A stretch of DNA of 64,000 bases from Chromatiales bacterium 21-64-14 (GCA_002255365.1 NCBI01000007.1:1-64000); one strand, 5' to 3'. Positions 1-9,138 are shown, counted from the stretch's first letter. Notes: a model not told the origin generated them from the letters alone. Made by a program: numbers and translations.

Positions 1-2
1 GG

Positions 3-200
3 CTACCCCCCATCCTATCTCGACTGCGGGTCGAGCCGGCCTGCTGGCTGAGCCACATGGCGCGCTGCGGGCCGCGGTTCTACCATGCCATTGGGCGCCG
101 CGATCGGCTGCGGGACATGGCGGCGACGGTCGGTCGCGCGTGGCTTTGCGGGCTCGCCGCGAGTGCACAGATGTTTCGGGAGGCCCGCGTGACCGTGTAG
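3..200 (+). CDS. Unrecognised partial ORF (C-terminal end, runs in from the left edge)
   Basis: An open frame enters from the left edge and ends at TAG 198-200. It encodes about 65 residues rich in Arg, Ala, Met and Trp, with a run reading HMARCGPRFYHAIGRRDRLR near the middle. Composition looks protein-like, but I cannot assign a family and the start lies outside the window. The next 200 bases show no gene and are richer in T than the surroundings. It could be the tail of a real gene or a chance open frame in GC-rich DNA. Confidence 0.3.
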   Translation, partial: LPPILSRLRVEPACWLSHMARCGPRFYHAIGRRDRLRDMAATVGRAWLCGLAASAQMFREARVTV

Positions 201-409
201 CGGAATACGTCTTCTGGTTTCGGGTCGGGCGTCAGCTTGAGGGCGATGAATTGTGGGTGTCCCAGTTTTACCTCCAGTTTTACCTATTACCAGTTTATGT
301 CGAGCCAAAGCATTGGTCAGTGGTTGCACTGGTTATTGACTGCAAAGATTTGTCCGAGATGTGGTGCAGACTACTCTGGCCGTCATGTCCCAAGGAACGA
401 TGAAACGGG

Positions 410-1888
410 CTAGCGCTGTTTTTGTGAACCAACGGGGACACCCATTGGCCGGCCCTGTGTCAAGAGCGAACGGCGTCCAACGCCGCTGGTTGTGGCGGCG
501 GCGAGGTTATGGGCGTTGGATTCGGCCTGACCGTCAGTCCGGTCCGAGCCCCTTTCTCCCACCTGACCGGTGTCGACGGCGGCGGCGAGGGTTTCCAAGT
601 ATTCGTGGGCACTGAACTGATTGCCGATCAGCCAACGCCCGGCGAGTACCAGTTCGGCGCGCAGAGCGTCATCGCGTAGTAGCCGCAGTATCGCGCGGGC
701 CATCGCGTCGGCGTCGCGGGGTTCTACCAGCAGCCCAGTCCTGCCGTCCTTGATCCACTCGCCGATCTCGCCGACGTTGCTGGCGATAACCGCGGCGCCG
801 CGGACCAACGCCTCCGCAGCGACGGTATTCATGGGTTCGCTCCACAGGCTGGGGATGAGCACGAGGTCCGCGGTGGCATACAGGGTGTCGCGTTGCGGAT
901 CGTCCAGGGTACCCACATATTGCACTTGGATCCGGTGGTGCGTGGTTTCCAACTGGGCGATGCGTTTTTGGCAATGGGCCCAGTAGCCAGCATCCGCGAC
1001 TTGTCCTGCAATGGTGAACGCGAGGGTTTCCTGGGACGGCAGCAGGGACAGCGCGGCGATCGCAACGTGCAGGCCCTGCTCGTAGGCCAACCGTCCGTGG
1101 AATGCTATAACCGGCGTGGCACCGTTGCCACGACCGGGTGCGGTGGGCCGGCCACCGACGGGCGGCGTCACCAGATGGATGCGGGGTTCGATTTCCGGGA
1201 GGTTGCCGACGAGCATATTCTTGAGGAATGCATTGGATACGATGATGCTGTCCACGCAACGTACGGATTCCAGCAATTTCAGGCGCAAGAATAGCTCCCC
1301 CATCTGGTAGGTCCGGCCCGCTTGGGCGCTGACGCAATGGCCGCGTTCGGCGTCTAGCAGGCAGGACATCGAAAGCCGCCGGCGGCAGACGGGGGCCGCG
1401 GAGTCGCGTAAGGCGCGCATTGCGGTCAGGCAGGTGGGGAAGTGGTCGTGGATCTGCCAGAGCAATCGATAGTCCCGGGGCTGTGCCGCCAGGGCCCGGA
1501 CGATACGGGCATCGAACACGTTGTGGAGGAATACCAGATCCGGGGAGAGATTCGCGACCCGTGCGCGGATCTGTTCCGCGACGGTGTCATCCGCTGCGGG
1601 CCGGTCGCCCAGGCCGGGGCATGCAGTCTGGGAGCTCAGGCTGTCGGACGTTATGGGCCCGCGGGTATCGTGTATCAGGTGAGAGCGCGTGCCCAGCGGG
1701 GCAAGAAGGGCGCTGAGGCGCAGGATGTCGGCCTGGGCTTCGGCGGACGCTGCGCCTCCCCCATCCACATGGACGATCTCGCGGACCCCGGGCAGGCCCC
1801 GTGCGAGCACCGGGAACCGGTCGCCGCGGGCGCGGGTGTCGGTGGGGCCGGCAGGGCGGGTTTGGGATCGGGGAGTGGCGCGTTTCAT
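410..1888 (-). CDS. Glycosyltransferase family 4 protein
   Basis: Probably a cytosolic retaining glycosyltransferase using a nucleotide sugar, for cell-surface polysaccharide or glycolipid synthesis. The 492-aa product has an N-terminal Rossmann half with a Cys-rich stretch (HDHFPTC followed by three more Cys, about residues 145-190), as in many GT4 enzymes. The C-terminal half carries GRLAYEQGL and the donor-binding SEPMNTVAAEAL (E-x7-E type), then GEIGEWI and GRTGLLVEPRD. The ATG follows a strong AAGGAG ribosome-binding site. The last 55 or so residues are low-complexity and not typical of the family. No other polysaccharide genes adjoin it, so the acceptor is unknown. Confidence 0.85.
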   Translation of the reverse strand: MKRATPRSQTRPAGPTDTRARGDRFPVLARGLPGVREIVHVDGGGAASAEAQADILRLSALLAPLGTRSHLIHDTRGPITSDSLSSQTACPGLGDRPAADDTVAEQIRARVANLSPDLVFLHNVFDARIVRALAAQPRDYRLLWQIHDHFPTCLTAMRALRDSAAPVCRRRLSMSCLLDAERGHCVSAQAGRTYQMGELFLRLKLLESVRCVDSIIVSNAFLKNMLVGNLPEIEPRIHLVTPPVGGRPTAPGRGNGATPVIAFHGRLAYEQGLHVAIAALSLLPSQETLAFTIAGQVADAGYWAHCQKRIAQLETTHHRIQVQYVGTLDDPQRDTLYATADLVLIPSLWSEPMNTVAAEALVRGAAVIASNVGEIGEWIKDGRTGLLVEPRDADAMARAILRLLRDDALRAELVLAGRWLIGNQFSAHEYLETLAAAVDTGQVGERGSDRTDGQAESNAHNLAAATTSGVGRRSLLTQGRPMGVPVGSQKQR

Positions 1889-2354
1889 GGGCGCTCCTTG
1901 CGGCTCATAGTGGTCGGTCCGCCCTGGGCATCCCGCCTAGGGCTGCGGATTAGGTCGCGGCTCCGCTACGCGTTCCGTCCCATAACGGCGGGGGCTGATT
2001 GAAATTAAGGGCCAGTGTAGGTGCGGTCTATGACGGCTGCTTGAATCCCATGTGACGCTCCTATGACCGGCCCGGCAGATGTGTGCGTGCAGTTGCGCCG
2101 TGTGCCTGATCGGGGGCTCGTCATTAAGGTGTCACATGGAGATGTTATGCTTTCCGGCGCGTTGATCAGGTACGTTATGGTTAGCGGTCGAGTACCGCGG
2201 CATCCTGACGAAGCATGAGTGGTTGAACCTAGTGTAAGTGAAGCAACCCAGGCCGGTACGCCACATGGATGCGGCGGACCGGTCTTTCTCGTTGGCACGG
2301 TTTCTCCCGATTCCCCCGACCGATTGCTGAAGTGCGTCCACTGGGCGTTGTGCG
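1889..2354. other. Gene-free stretch between the glycosyltransferase and the DUF3179 remnant
   Basis: No ORF here resembles a protein family. It must hold the promoter of the leftward glycosyltransferase gene, but I see no convincing -35/-10 pair. The right part merges into the decayed 3' end of the DUF3179 gene. Confidence 0.4.
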
Positions 2355-3045
2355 CCGCGTAACCGGGCTCCGAACCCCCTGGGGCACGGATGGATGCCAC
2401 TTAGGCAAACCAATAGACGATGACGCTGGGAACCGCGTGACCCATAGTGTCCGCCACGATGCCGGTCTGGTGTCGTGGATCGAAGTGGATCCGTAGCGGT
2501 CCCGGCGGTATCGGAGATTGCCCCGCGGTGCTTGGCCAGTTCTACGGAGGGGTAGGGCATGGAAACTCCGTTCAGCACCGGGCCAATCTCCTGGTCGTTT
2601 GGGGGATAGCACGGGTCCCGGGGTGGTTACCGGGAGCCCGATGGTGCCGCTGTTCCCGTAACCCCTAGAGATCCCAGGTATAGGGACGCGGCGCGTCGGT
2701 GTGCGGTGCAAGCACCAGGGTATCCGCGTGGCGGTGGCCCCAGTCCTCCTTGGTAGTGTGCCGGAGGGGGGCAGCGCGAGGCGGTAGCCGCTGAGGGGGG
2801 TAGGCGAGCCCTGGGCGCCGATTTGTGACCACAGGGATTGGGTTTGGTGGTCGTACATCAGGACGCCGTTGTTGTATAGGAGCCCGGATACACCGAAGTC
2901 CAGCGCGTGGCCGTGCACCGTGGCGTGGCCTGAAACGCCATCCCGGTGCCGCACAGGGGGCAGAAGTTAATCACCACCGGTGCGTCGCTGGCCAGGGATC
3001 ATTCACGATCTCATGCCAAGTCGGAATTGCCACCGGATGGGCCTA
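2355..3045 (-). pseudogene. Decayed DUF3179-family gene
   Basis: Reading leftwards, recognisable DUF3179 blocks appear in order but in different frames: PTWHEIVND (about 3010), VVINFCPLCGTGMAF (about 2970-2925), FGVSGLLYNNGVLMYD and QTQSLWSQIGAQ (about 2895-2800), YPSVELAKHRGAI (about 2555-2515) and finally VIVYWFA, a stop, then VASIRAP (about 2420-2380), where the family has a Trp and FHP. At least three frameshifts and one nonsense change separate them, and the 5' end is missing. DUF3179 proteins are usually secreted and of unknown function. This copy cannot make a full product. Confidence 0.85.
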
Positions 3046-3101
3046 GGCATCGCGGTTGCGGGCGATGCCTGGCACCCGGCCCTCGGGTGTGAGGCAGTGC
3101 G

Positions 3102-3551
3102 CTAGGCGGGCGCGGTCCAGGATCGGACGATGGTCAGCCGGTCGAATGCGATGCCCAGTATGCCGCCGTAGATCAGCTGCAGGGCGAGGGCGATCAGGGG
3201 CGCTTCGGGGCTCAATTGGCTCGCAAAAAGCCCGTGGCCGGCCAGTGGCATGACCACGATCATCAGGAACAGCCAGAGCATTCCACCGAAGAACATCCCG
3301 CGGGTGGCACAGCTGCGTCCCGGCAGGGCGTCCCAGAGGAGTGCGAAGAGGATGCCCCCGCCCAGGGTGCCGAGGAAGAAGTGCAAGAACCAACCCGTTC
3401 CCAGGCTGTGGGGGTGACCCGACAGCTGGCTCAGCATAACGATGGGATCCAGCGCGGGCACTAAACCCGACACGGTTTTGACGATCAACAATGCGGAAAG
3501 GGCGCAGGTCGCAAAGAATGCCGCGATCAGTGAGTTACCGATGTGATTCAT
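3102..3551 (-). CDS. Small multi-pass membrane protein (DUF6789-like)
   Basis: The 149-aa protein has about four hydrophobic segments (near residues 7-28, 53-75, 87-105 and 118-137) joined by short loops, and no soluble domain. Its pattern (LSQLSGHPHSLGTGWFLHFFLGTLGGGILFALL is split here for length: LSQLSGHPHSLGTGW then FLHFFLGTLGGGILF) resembles small inner-membrane proteins grouped as DUF6789, of unknown function. The ATG at 3551 has a GGAG-like site about eight bases upstream (AGAAAGTGGA). It lies upstream of, and on the same strand as, the decayed DUF3179 gene. Family assignment is from memory of the pattern. Confidence 0.65.
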   Translation of the reverse strand: MNHIGNSLIAAFFATCALSALLIVKTVSGLVPALDPIVMLSQLSGHPHSLGTGWFLHFFLGTLGGGILFALLWDALPGRSCATRGMFFGGMLWLFLMIVVMPLAGHGLFASQLSPEAPLIALALQLIYGGILGIAFDRLTIVRSWTAPA

Positions 3552-3959
3552 TCCACTTTCTCCGATGGCTCAGGATCGGGTTCCGTGGCGGCCGGGTTTA
3601 TCAACGACGTTCGGTCGCCACGAGATCGGTTGGATTCCAACCCGTAGTCGCCGGACCAAGTGCAAACCTTACACGCTGATATGCCCGATGTGTGCGGTTC
3701 CGGGGAACGATCGCGTCCGGTGGGCCACCCTTTGCCAGATCCTTGTCAACGGCGGTTCTTTGACGCGTGGTGACACGCGGGTGAGAACGCATGGGCCGAT
3801 CGCCAAGTCCGGTTGATCGGCCTGGAGTCCCATTTCCGGCTTTGTTACGCTGCCCTTGCCGCTGGTTGGCGGCGGGTCAGGATGCCGCGCATGTTTTCCA
3901 TGATGCGCGCTGGGCGCAATCGACCTGACCGACGGAGGACGACTGCACTTTAAATTGAG
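3552..3959. other. Gene-free divergent intergenic region
   Basis: About 400 bases between a leftward membrane-protein gene and the rightward MBL hydrolase gene. It must carry both promoters. No supported ORF, repeat or clear hairpin terminator was seen. The stretch just before 3960 (tttaaattgag) is AT-rich and has no clear Shine-Dalgarno sequence. Confidence 0.4.
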
Positions 3960-4913
3960 ATGAAGATACGGATCGCACCGCTATGGCGATGGCTCGGGCT
4001 GCTCTTGTGGATGGTGCCCGTCGGCGCGGCGTTGGCGGTTTGCGGCACCGCGCAGGTGGCGGTGCAGGTGCTTGGTTCCGGCGGTCCGGTACCGGATGGC
4101 GACCGGGCCAGTTCCGGCTACTTGGTGTGGATCGACGGGCGCTCGCGGCTGCTGGTGGATGCGGGGGGTGGGACTTTTCTGCGTTTCGGCCAGGCGGGGG
4201 CGAAGATCGCGGATCTGGATTTCATCGCGATCACCCACCTGCACACGGACCACGTCGCGGATCTGCCCGCGCTGTTGATGGGCGGTTTCTTCGCGGACCG
4301 CGCCCGGCCCTTGCCCCTGAGCGGGCCCACGGGTGGCGGCGCCTTCCCGGGCATGCGGGAATTCGTTGTCGGCCTGTTCGACCCTAAACACGGTATCTTC
4401 CGCTACCTCGGCGGGTTCACGGACGGTTCCGGCGGATTGTTCGAGACCCCGGTGACGGAGGTGGATGCCTCGCGCACCACACCGCAGCGGATCTATGCCG
4501 ACGCGCGCATGCAGATCGCGGCGATCGGCGTTCATCACGGTCCGGTACCGGCCCTGGGCTATCTGGTGACGGTGCGCGGCAAGCGCATCGCGTTCAGCGG
4601 CGACCAGAACGGACAGAACCCGCAGTTCGCGCGGATGATACGCGGTGCCGACGTATTGATCATGGACCACGCGGTTCCGGAATACGCCGGACCCGTCGCA
4701 CGGCGGTTGCACGCCATGCCCAGCGAGATCGGCGCGCTGGCCCGGTCCGCCGGCGTCAAGGAATTGGTGCTCTCCCACTGGATGGCGCGCAGTCTCGTTA
4801 CCTGGGACCGCGGCCTCGCGTTGATCCGCGAACGCTACCAGGGTCCGGTGGTGTCCGCCAAGGACCTGCAGTGCATCGTGGTGACGGCCGCGCAGGACCC
4901 GCGCGGAAAGTGA
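3960..4913 (+). CDS. MBL-fold metallo-hydrolase, exported
   Basis: A metallo-beta-lactamase-fold hydrolase of 317 aa. The N-terminal 27 residues look like a signal peptide (basic start, hydrophobic WLGLLLWMVPVGAALA), suggesting a periplasmic protein. The metal-binding HxHxDH motif is HLHTDH at residues 93-98. A later GVHHGPVPALGY and FSGDQNGQ supply the usual downstream His and Asp, and LVLSHWM near the C-terminus supplies the last His. The layout resembles RNase Z/arylsulfatase-like MBL proteins; the substrate is unknown. The ribosome-binding site is weak. The FrnE-like gene follows 55 bases downstream and may be co-transcribed. Confidence 0.82.
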   Translation: MKIRIAPLWRWLGLLLWMVPVGAALAVCGTAQVAVQVLGSGGPVPDGDRASSGYLVWIDGRSRLLVDAGGGTFLRFGQAGAKIADLDFIAITHLHTDHVADLPALLMGGFFADRARPLPLSGPTGGGAFPGMREFVVGLFDPKHGIFRYLGGFTDGSGGLFETPVTEVDASRTTPQRIYADARMQIAAIGVHHGPVPALGYLVTVRGKRIAFSGDQNGQNPQFARMIRGADVLIMDHAVPEYAGPVARRLHAMPSEIGALARSAGVKELVLSHWMARSLVTWDRGLALIRERYQGPVVSAKDLQCIVVTAAQDPRGK

Positions 4914-4968
4914 ACGGCGGCTGCGCGCGCCACACCGGCGTGCCGCGGTGCCGCGGGAGGAGGCCGTA

Positions 4969-5760
4969 ATGAGCGATGCGCAACGGCCCGAGCTTCGGGT
5001 CACGGTATTCTCGGACTACATCTGCCCGTTCTGCTACATCGGGTTCGTGCGGCTCGAGCGGCTGCGCACCGACTATGACCTCAAGGTCAACTGGTGCATG
5101 CTGGAGATCCACCCGGACAATCCTCCCGAAGGCCGTCCGGTGGCGGACCTGGGCTATTCCGATGCGCAGTGGGCGGACATGATGGGGCACCTCGGGGACA
5201 TGGCCCGCGAGGAAGGCGTCATCATCAGTCCCCACACCCGCACCACCAACTCGCAGCGTGCGTTGCGGCTCGCCGAGGCGGCCAAGGAGGATGGCCCGGC
5301 GGTCTTCTATGCCCTGCACCGCCGGTTGTTCGAGGCGTACCTGGGGGAGGGGCGCAACATCGGGGATCCGGAGGTGCTGAGGGCGATCGCCGAACAGACC
5401 GGGGTGGGGCCGGAAACCCTGGAGCGCGCGTGGAGCGATCCGCGTTACGGTGCGCGGCTGGAGCAGAACTTGGCGGCTGAGGGTGGCGGTTCCCGGCGCC
5501 TTGGGCTGGTGATTGCGGGCGCGTCGGATGCTACCGGGGTTGCGGCTATCCCGTCGTCTGCCCACGATTCCTACGTGCCGCGCTACGCGCAGATTGCTCG
5601 CGTAGGTGCCGCAGGTGTTTTCTCACCGATCTTGTGTCGCGGCCGACGCTGCCCGCGTCACGAGCACCGGCAAGAAACCCTGGCTAGGCCTGAAGGACGC
5701 GTCCCGTCCCGTCCCGCTCCAGGATCTGTTCCGCCACATTGTCCAGATCCGGGCCGGTGA
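4969..5760 (+). CDS. DsbA-family (FrnE/2-hydroxychromene-2-carboxylate isomerase-like) oxidoreductase with aberrant C-terminus
   Basis: Residues 1-180 match the thioredoxin-fold DsbA/FrnE family: VTVFSDYICPFCYIG with a CPFC redox motif at residues 19-22, then a helical insert including TTNSQRALRLAEAAK. The ATG at 4969 follows GGGAGGAGG. The family normally ends with a cis-Pro region (GVPTF-like) and a GAQ-like turn at about 210-220 aa. Here GVAAIPS is followed by a divergent tail containing a copy of the CGCTACGCGCAGATT repeat (5581), and the ORF runs 77 bases into the convergent dehalogenase gene. The C-terminus is probably frameshifted or rearranged, so activity is doubtful. Confidence 0.7.
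   Translation: MSDAQRPELRVTVFSDYICPFCYIGFVRLERLRTDYDLKVNWCMLEIHPDNPPEGRPVADLGYSDAQWADMMGHLGDMAREEGVIISPHTRTTNSQRALRLAEAAKEDGPAVFYALHRRLFEAYLGEGRNIGDPEVLRAIAEQTGVGPETLERAWSDPRYGARLEQNLAAEGGGSRRLGLVIAGASDATGVAAIPSSAHDSYVPRYAQIARVGAAGVFSPILCRGRRCPRHEHRQETLARPEGRVPSRPAPGSVPPHCPDPGR
5581..5597 (+). repeat. Short dispersed repeat, copy 1
   Basis: Reads CGCTACGCGCAGATTGC. Near-identical copies lie at 9139-9155 (one mismatch) and 13826-13842. This copy lies inside the aberrant tail of the FrnE-like ORF; the other two sit just after gene stop codons. Confidence 0.55.
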
Positions 5761-6376
5761 TGTCGGGGATCTCACCGATTGGACCTGGAACGGTCCCGTC
5801 CCGAGCCACGTAGGCGGCGGCGCACCCGGCCCGGATGGCGCCGGTGGTGTCCCATTCGTGGGCCGCCACCAGCCGGACCTGCGCGACATCGACGCCGAGG
5901 CGGTAGGCGGCCATGCGGTAGGGCTCCGGGGCGGGCTTGTAGCGCCGTACGTCGTCCACCGAGAAGATGTCCTCGAAGTAGGGTAGCAGCCCGGCGTTGT
6001 GGATCTGTGCGTGGGCGGTTTCCGGCGCGGAGTTGGTGAGACATGCCAAGCGCAGCCCGCCCTCACGCAGCCGTGCGAGGGCTCGGGGGACCTCCGGGTG
6101 CGGCGGCAGCGTGCGCATTCCACCCAGAATACGGTCCCGTTGCGAGCGCGACAGGCCCACGCGATGGCGCGCCGCTATCCGCTCCAGGGCCGCCGCGGTT
6201 ACCACGCCGAAGTCGGCATAGGCGCCGGTCAGGCTCGTGGTCATGGCACACAGCAACACCTGCGCGAACCATTCCCGGCGCACCTCGGCGTTGCCGAAGG
6301 CGGATGTGAAGAGCGGGTCCAGGGCGGCGAGGTCCAGCAGGGTCTCATTGACATCGAACACGATCACACGGTTCAT
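5684..6376 (-). CDS. Haloacid dehalogenase type II (HAD superfamily)
   Basis: Predicted (S)-2-haloacid dehalogenase, hydrolysing 2-haloalkanoates to hydroxyacids through an aspartyl-ester intermediate; cytosolic. The 230-aa product begins MNRVIVFDVNETLLDL, with the nucleophilic Asp at residue 8. Motif II is CLTNS (about residues 115-119), and the Lys of motif III lies in VRRYKPAPEPY. The motif IV region is AAHEWDTTGA, where type II dehalogenases have AH-x-D-x-x-GA. I chose the internal ATG at 6376 because it has AGGGAGA upstream and starts directly before the catalytic strand; upstream in-frame codons are not family-like. It is convergent with, and overlaps, the FrnE-like ORF. A phosphatase role cannot be excluded. 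Confidence 0.85.
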   Translation of the reverse strand: MNRVIVFDVNETLLDLAALDPLFTSAFGNAEVRREWFAQVLLCAMTTSLTGAYADFGVVTAAALERIAARHRVGLSRSQRDRILGGMRTLPPHPEVPRALARLREGGLRLACLTNSAPETAHAQIHNAGLLPYFEDIFSVDDVRRYKPAPEPYRMAAYRLGVDVAQVRLVAAHEWDTTGAIRAGCAAAYVARDGTVPGPIGEIPDITGPDLDNVAEQILERDGTGRVLQA

Positions 6377-6781
6377 GGCGCGAGTCTCCCTGGGGAAGTG
6401 ACGGCAGAGCTGGGGGGAGCGATTCCGGTTCTCAAAGCATTCTTGGCAGCGCGTATTATCCATGAGGAGGCGGGTTCGGGGCCTGGACGAATCCTGCCCC
6501 GATACCGGATCGTGCGCCCGCCGCGCACCATGCACCGGAACGGAGCTTGATCACCAGCACAGACGTGCGCTTGACATCCGTTCGATTGGAGCGATGCCCG
6601 GTGGTTTGGTTCCGCGCCGCGCGGGAGAAAACCGGAGGCGGTTGTTGCCGGTCCGCGCGTCGGGGCCGACGCCGTTCCAGCCTTCAGTGCTGCGGTGGTC
6701 TGGTGCGCCGCGCACTCCCGGCGCTTCCATGCCGGCTCACCGCTGCGCCGGGAGGCCACCGGAACGACGGCGATCCCCGGT
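6377..6781. other. Gene-free stretch
   Basis: About 400 bases between two leftward genes. No frame shows a recognisable protein, and I see no hairpin followed by a T run. It probably contains the promoter of the haloacid dehalogenase gene. A decayed gene beyond recognition is possible. Confidence 0.35.
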
Positions 6782-7468
6782 CTACTTGACTGCCTGCCAG
6801 GAGCCGTTCGGTTGACGGCAGGCGGTGCCATAGGCTTGCTGTTTGCGACCACCCACGTCTACGTCGGTGACGTATTCGCGGCAGTAGCGCCCGTTGTCCC
6901 GGTAGGTTTTCACTGGCGTCACGCTGTAGTCCGCCCCGGTATCCGGATTGCGCCAGCGCACCGGCTGGCGGGTCTCGCCGTACTCCAGGGTCTGACCCAG
7001 GCAGTACCGATCGGTGCGGTCCATGTCGCGGCCGATGGAATTGCCCAGCAGGGCCCCGATGATGGCACCGGCCACCGTGGCTGCGGTGCGCCCGTCCCCT
7101 TTGCCGACGGTGGAGCCCAGCACCCCGCCGGCGACGCCCCCCAGTAGCGTGCCGACTGCCGCTCGGTTGCAGCGGCCCCCTGCGATGACCACCGGGGCCG
7201 GCGCATGCCGATCGCCCTCTTGGCCATCGTAAGATCGGCGGTAGTTGTCGTCAGACCGCCGGTAGTTCCCGTGGTCCTCGTCCTCGTTGTCATCCTCGCC
7301 ATGGTCGTGCTGGTGCCGGTAGCCGTAGGCCGGTGCCCAGGGAGGCGGATCCGCGAAGGCGACGGTTGGGGCCACGAAGAGCAGCGCCAGCGGCGCGCAG
7401 GCCAAGGCGGACACCGCCGGGGCGATGAGGGCCTGGAGACGACGAAGTAGTGGCGGGTTACGGCGCAT
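6782..7468 (-). CDS. Glycine-zipper 2TM domain envelope protein
   Basis: A 228-aa exported protein of the 17-kDa-surface-antigen/glycine-zipper type. The N-terminus is basic, then a hydrophobic stretch to a likely AFA-D cleavage site near residue 39. A His/Asp/Glu/Arg-rich linker ([16 protein letters not shown], then NYRRS repeats) could bind metal. The glycine zipper covers residues 100-146 ([14 protein letters not shown] and [15 protein letters not shown]), followed by a domain with paired Cys (YCLG, YCRE, TACR) and a Trp near the end. The ATG follows GGGAGAG. Likely an outer-membrane-associated structural protein; precise function unknown. Confidence 0.8.
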   Translation of the reverse strand: MRRNPPLLRRLQALIAPAVSALACAPLALLFVAPTVAFADPPPWAPAYGYRHQHDHGEDDNEDEDHGNYRRSDDNYRRSYDGQEGDRHAPAPVVIAGGRCNRAAVGTLLGGVAGGVLGSTVGKGDGRTAATVAGAIIGALLGNSIGRDMDRTDRYCLGQTLEYGETRQPVRWRNPDTGADYSVTPVKTYRDNGRYCREYVTDVDVGGRKQQAYGTACRQPNGSWQAVK

Positions 7469-7632
7469 ATTGGAGACTCTCCCGGAAGGTTGAACCTAGT
7501 AGCTTATATCGGTTGGCAGGGCGTTCCGCCGAAGGGGAGGCGGTGACAGCGGAATTTGTGACGGTGTTCACGCAATGGCTGGGACCTGGGCGGGGGGGAC
7601 GGTCGCTGCGGGCCCGACTATACTTTATCGTG

Positions 7633-8493
7633 ATGCCATATCCGACCCTCCTTCCCCCTGCCATTCTGGCCGCTCATCTCACCGACCCTGCCTGGGTGGT
7701 GTTCGATTGCCGGTTCAACCTCGCCGACCCCGGATCAGGGGTTCGCGCCTATCGGGCGGGGCACGTCCCGGGGGCCCATTACGCCGATTTGGACCAGCAC
7801 CTCTCTGGGCCCAAGGCGCCCGGGTCCGGCCGCCACCCGCTGCCGGATCCGGCTGCGTTGGCGGCCCGGCTCGGTGCATGGGGTGTTGGCGCCACGACCC
7901 AGGTGGTGGCCTACGATGATCAAGGCGGTGTCTTTGCCGCCCGCTTGTGGTGGTTGCTGCGCTGGCTCGGTCACGACGCGGTGGCGGTGCTCGACGGGGG
8001 CTGGGCGCGGTGGCGGAGGGAAGGGGGCCCGGAGGCAACCGTCGTACCGGTCGCGTCGCGTGCTGATTTCCCGACGCGACCGCGGCCGGATCGGATCGTG
8101 GATGCGGCGGCCGTGCACGCCAGCCTGAGTAGCGGGCGCTACCGGGTGGTGGACGCGCGCAGCCCGGAACGGTTCAGGGGTGAGGTGGAGCCCCTCGACC
8201 CGGTGGCGGGCCATATCCCCGGCGCGCGCAATCACCCCTATCAGGCGAACCTGGACGCGGACGGGAACTTCCTGTCCGCCGACCGCCTGCGGGAAGGATT
8301 TGCGCACTGCCTGGAGGGTTGTACGGCGGCCCAGGTAGTGCAGATGTGCGGCTCCGGAGTCAGTGCCTGCCATAACCTGTTGGCCATGGAACGGGCCGGA
8401 TTGTCCGGGGCCCGGTTGTATCCGGGGTCATGGAGCGAATGGGTCGCAGACCCCGGACGCCCGATCGACCGCGGCGTGGGTGATCGGGGGTGA
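7633..8493 (+). CDS. sseA: Sulfurtransferase (rhodanese / SseA type)
   Basis: A 286-aa tandem-rhodanese protein transferring sulfane sulfur from thiosulfate or 3-mercaptopyruvate to a thiol or cyanide acceptor. The inactive N-terminal rhodanese domain spans about residues 5-135 (VVFDCRF, YRAGHVPGAHYADLD, VVAYDDQGG). The catalytic domain spans 160-280 (RVVDARSPERFRGE, GHIPGARNHPY) with the active Cys239 in CGSGVSA, characteristic of 3-mercaptopyruvate sulfurtransferases. I chose the ATG at 7633, where homology begins, although the frame is open upstream. No Shine-Dalgarno is present and a TATACT box lies only 11 bases before the ATG, so the mRNA may be leaderless or nearly so. Confidence 0.85.
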   Translation: MPYPTLLPPAILAAHLTDPAWVVFDCRFNLADPGSGVRAYRAGHVPGAHYADLDQHLSGPKAPGSGRHPLPDPAALAARLGAWGVGATTQVVAYDDQGGVFAARLWWLLRWLGHDAVAVLDGGWARWRREGGPEATVVPVASRADFPTRPRPDRIVDAAAVHASLSSGRYRVVDARSPERFRGEVEPLDPVAGHIPGARNHPYQANLDADGNFLSADRLREGFAHCLEGCTAAQVVQMCGSGVSACHNLLAMERAGLSGARLYPGSWSEWVADPGRPIDRGVGDRG

Positions 8494-8549
8494 CGCGTCC
8501 CGGGACGACACACGCCGGTTCCTGTTATCGACAACGAGGGGGAACGGAG

Positions 8550-9119
8550 ATGCAACTTCCGCTGCAGGTCACTTATCGCGATTTCGAACCTTCCAAGGCC
8601 GTGACCGCGAGGATACGCGGGAAGGCCGACAAGCTGGAACATTTCTATGATCGGATCACCGGGTGCCGGGTGGTGATCGAGGCGCCGCACGCCCATCATC
8701 ACAAGGGCCGGCTGTATCACGTGCGGATCGATCTCACCGTGCCCGACGGGGAACTGGTCGTGAGCCGCGACCATCACGACCGGCCCGCGCATACCGATCT
8801 CTACGTTGCGATACGGGATGCGTTCGAGGCGGCGCAACGCCAGCTCAAGGCCTATGCCCGGCGCCGCCGGGGCGACGTCAAGGCCCACCAGATGTCCCGT
8901 CACGGCGATGCCGCGGAAGCGGCTGCGCAAGAATCCGACGCCGGAGACACGGAGATCTCCGGCGATCACAAGGTCGACCCCCATCGCACCACATCGCAGG
9001 GCCGCGGTCCGGATCACCCGGGTACGCGCGCCAAGGTCCGTGCCGCGAGGGAGCGCGCAGCGCGAGCCTCCGGTAGCGGCGCGGTGCGCGCGCTGCGCAG
9101 AGGTCTAGCGCCGGGGTGA
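8550..9119 (+). CDS. HPF/RaiA-family ribosome-associated protein
   Basis: Residues 1-110 form the S30AE/HPF domain (MQLPLQVTYRDF, ARIRGKADKLEHFYDRI, HVRIDLTVPDGELVV, DLYVAIRDAFEAAQRQL), which binds the small-subunit decoding region and silences ribosomes under stress. The ATG at 8550 has GAGGGGGAACGGAG upstream. Many relatives of this length carry a cold-shock domain after the HPF domain. Here the remaining 80 residues are low-complexity, acidic then basic (RAARERAARASG), with no cold-shock motifs in any frame. The gene starts 57 bases after the sulfurtransferase gene and may share its transcript. Confidence 0.8.
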   Translation: MQLPLQVTYRDFEPSKAVTARIRGKADKLEHFYDRITGCRVVIEAPHAHHHKGRLYHVRIDLTVPDGELVVSRDHHDRPAHTDLYVAIRDAFEAAQRQLKAYARRRRGDVKAHQMSRHGDAAEAAAQESDAGDTEISGDHKVDPHRTTSQGRGPDHPGTRAKVRAARERAARASGSGAVRALRRGLAPG

Positions 9120-9138
9120 CCCGATTTCCCACGCGCCG

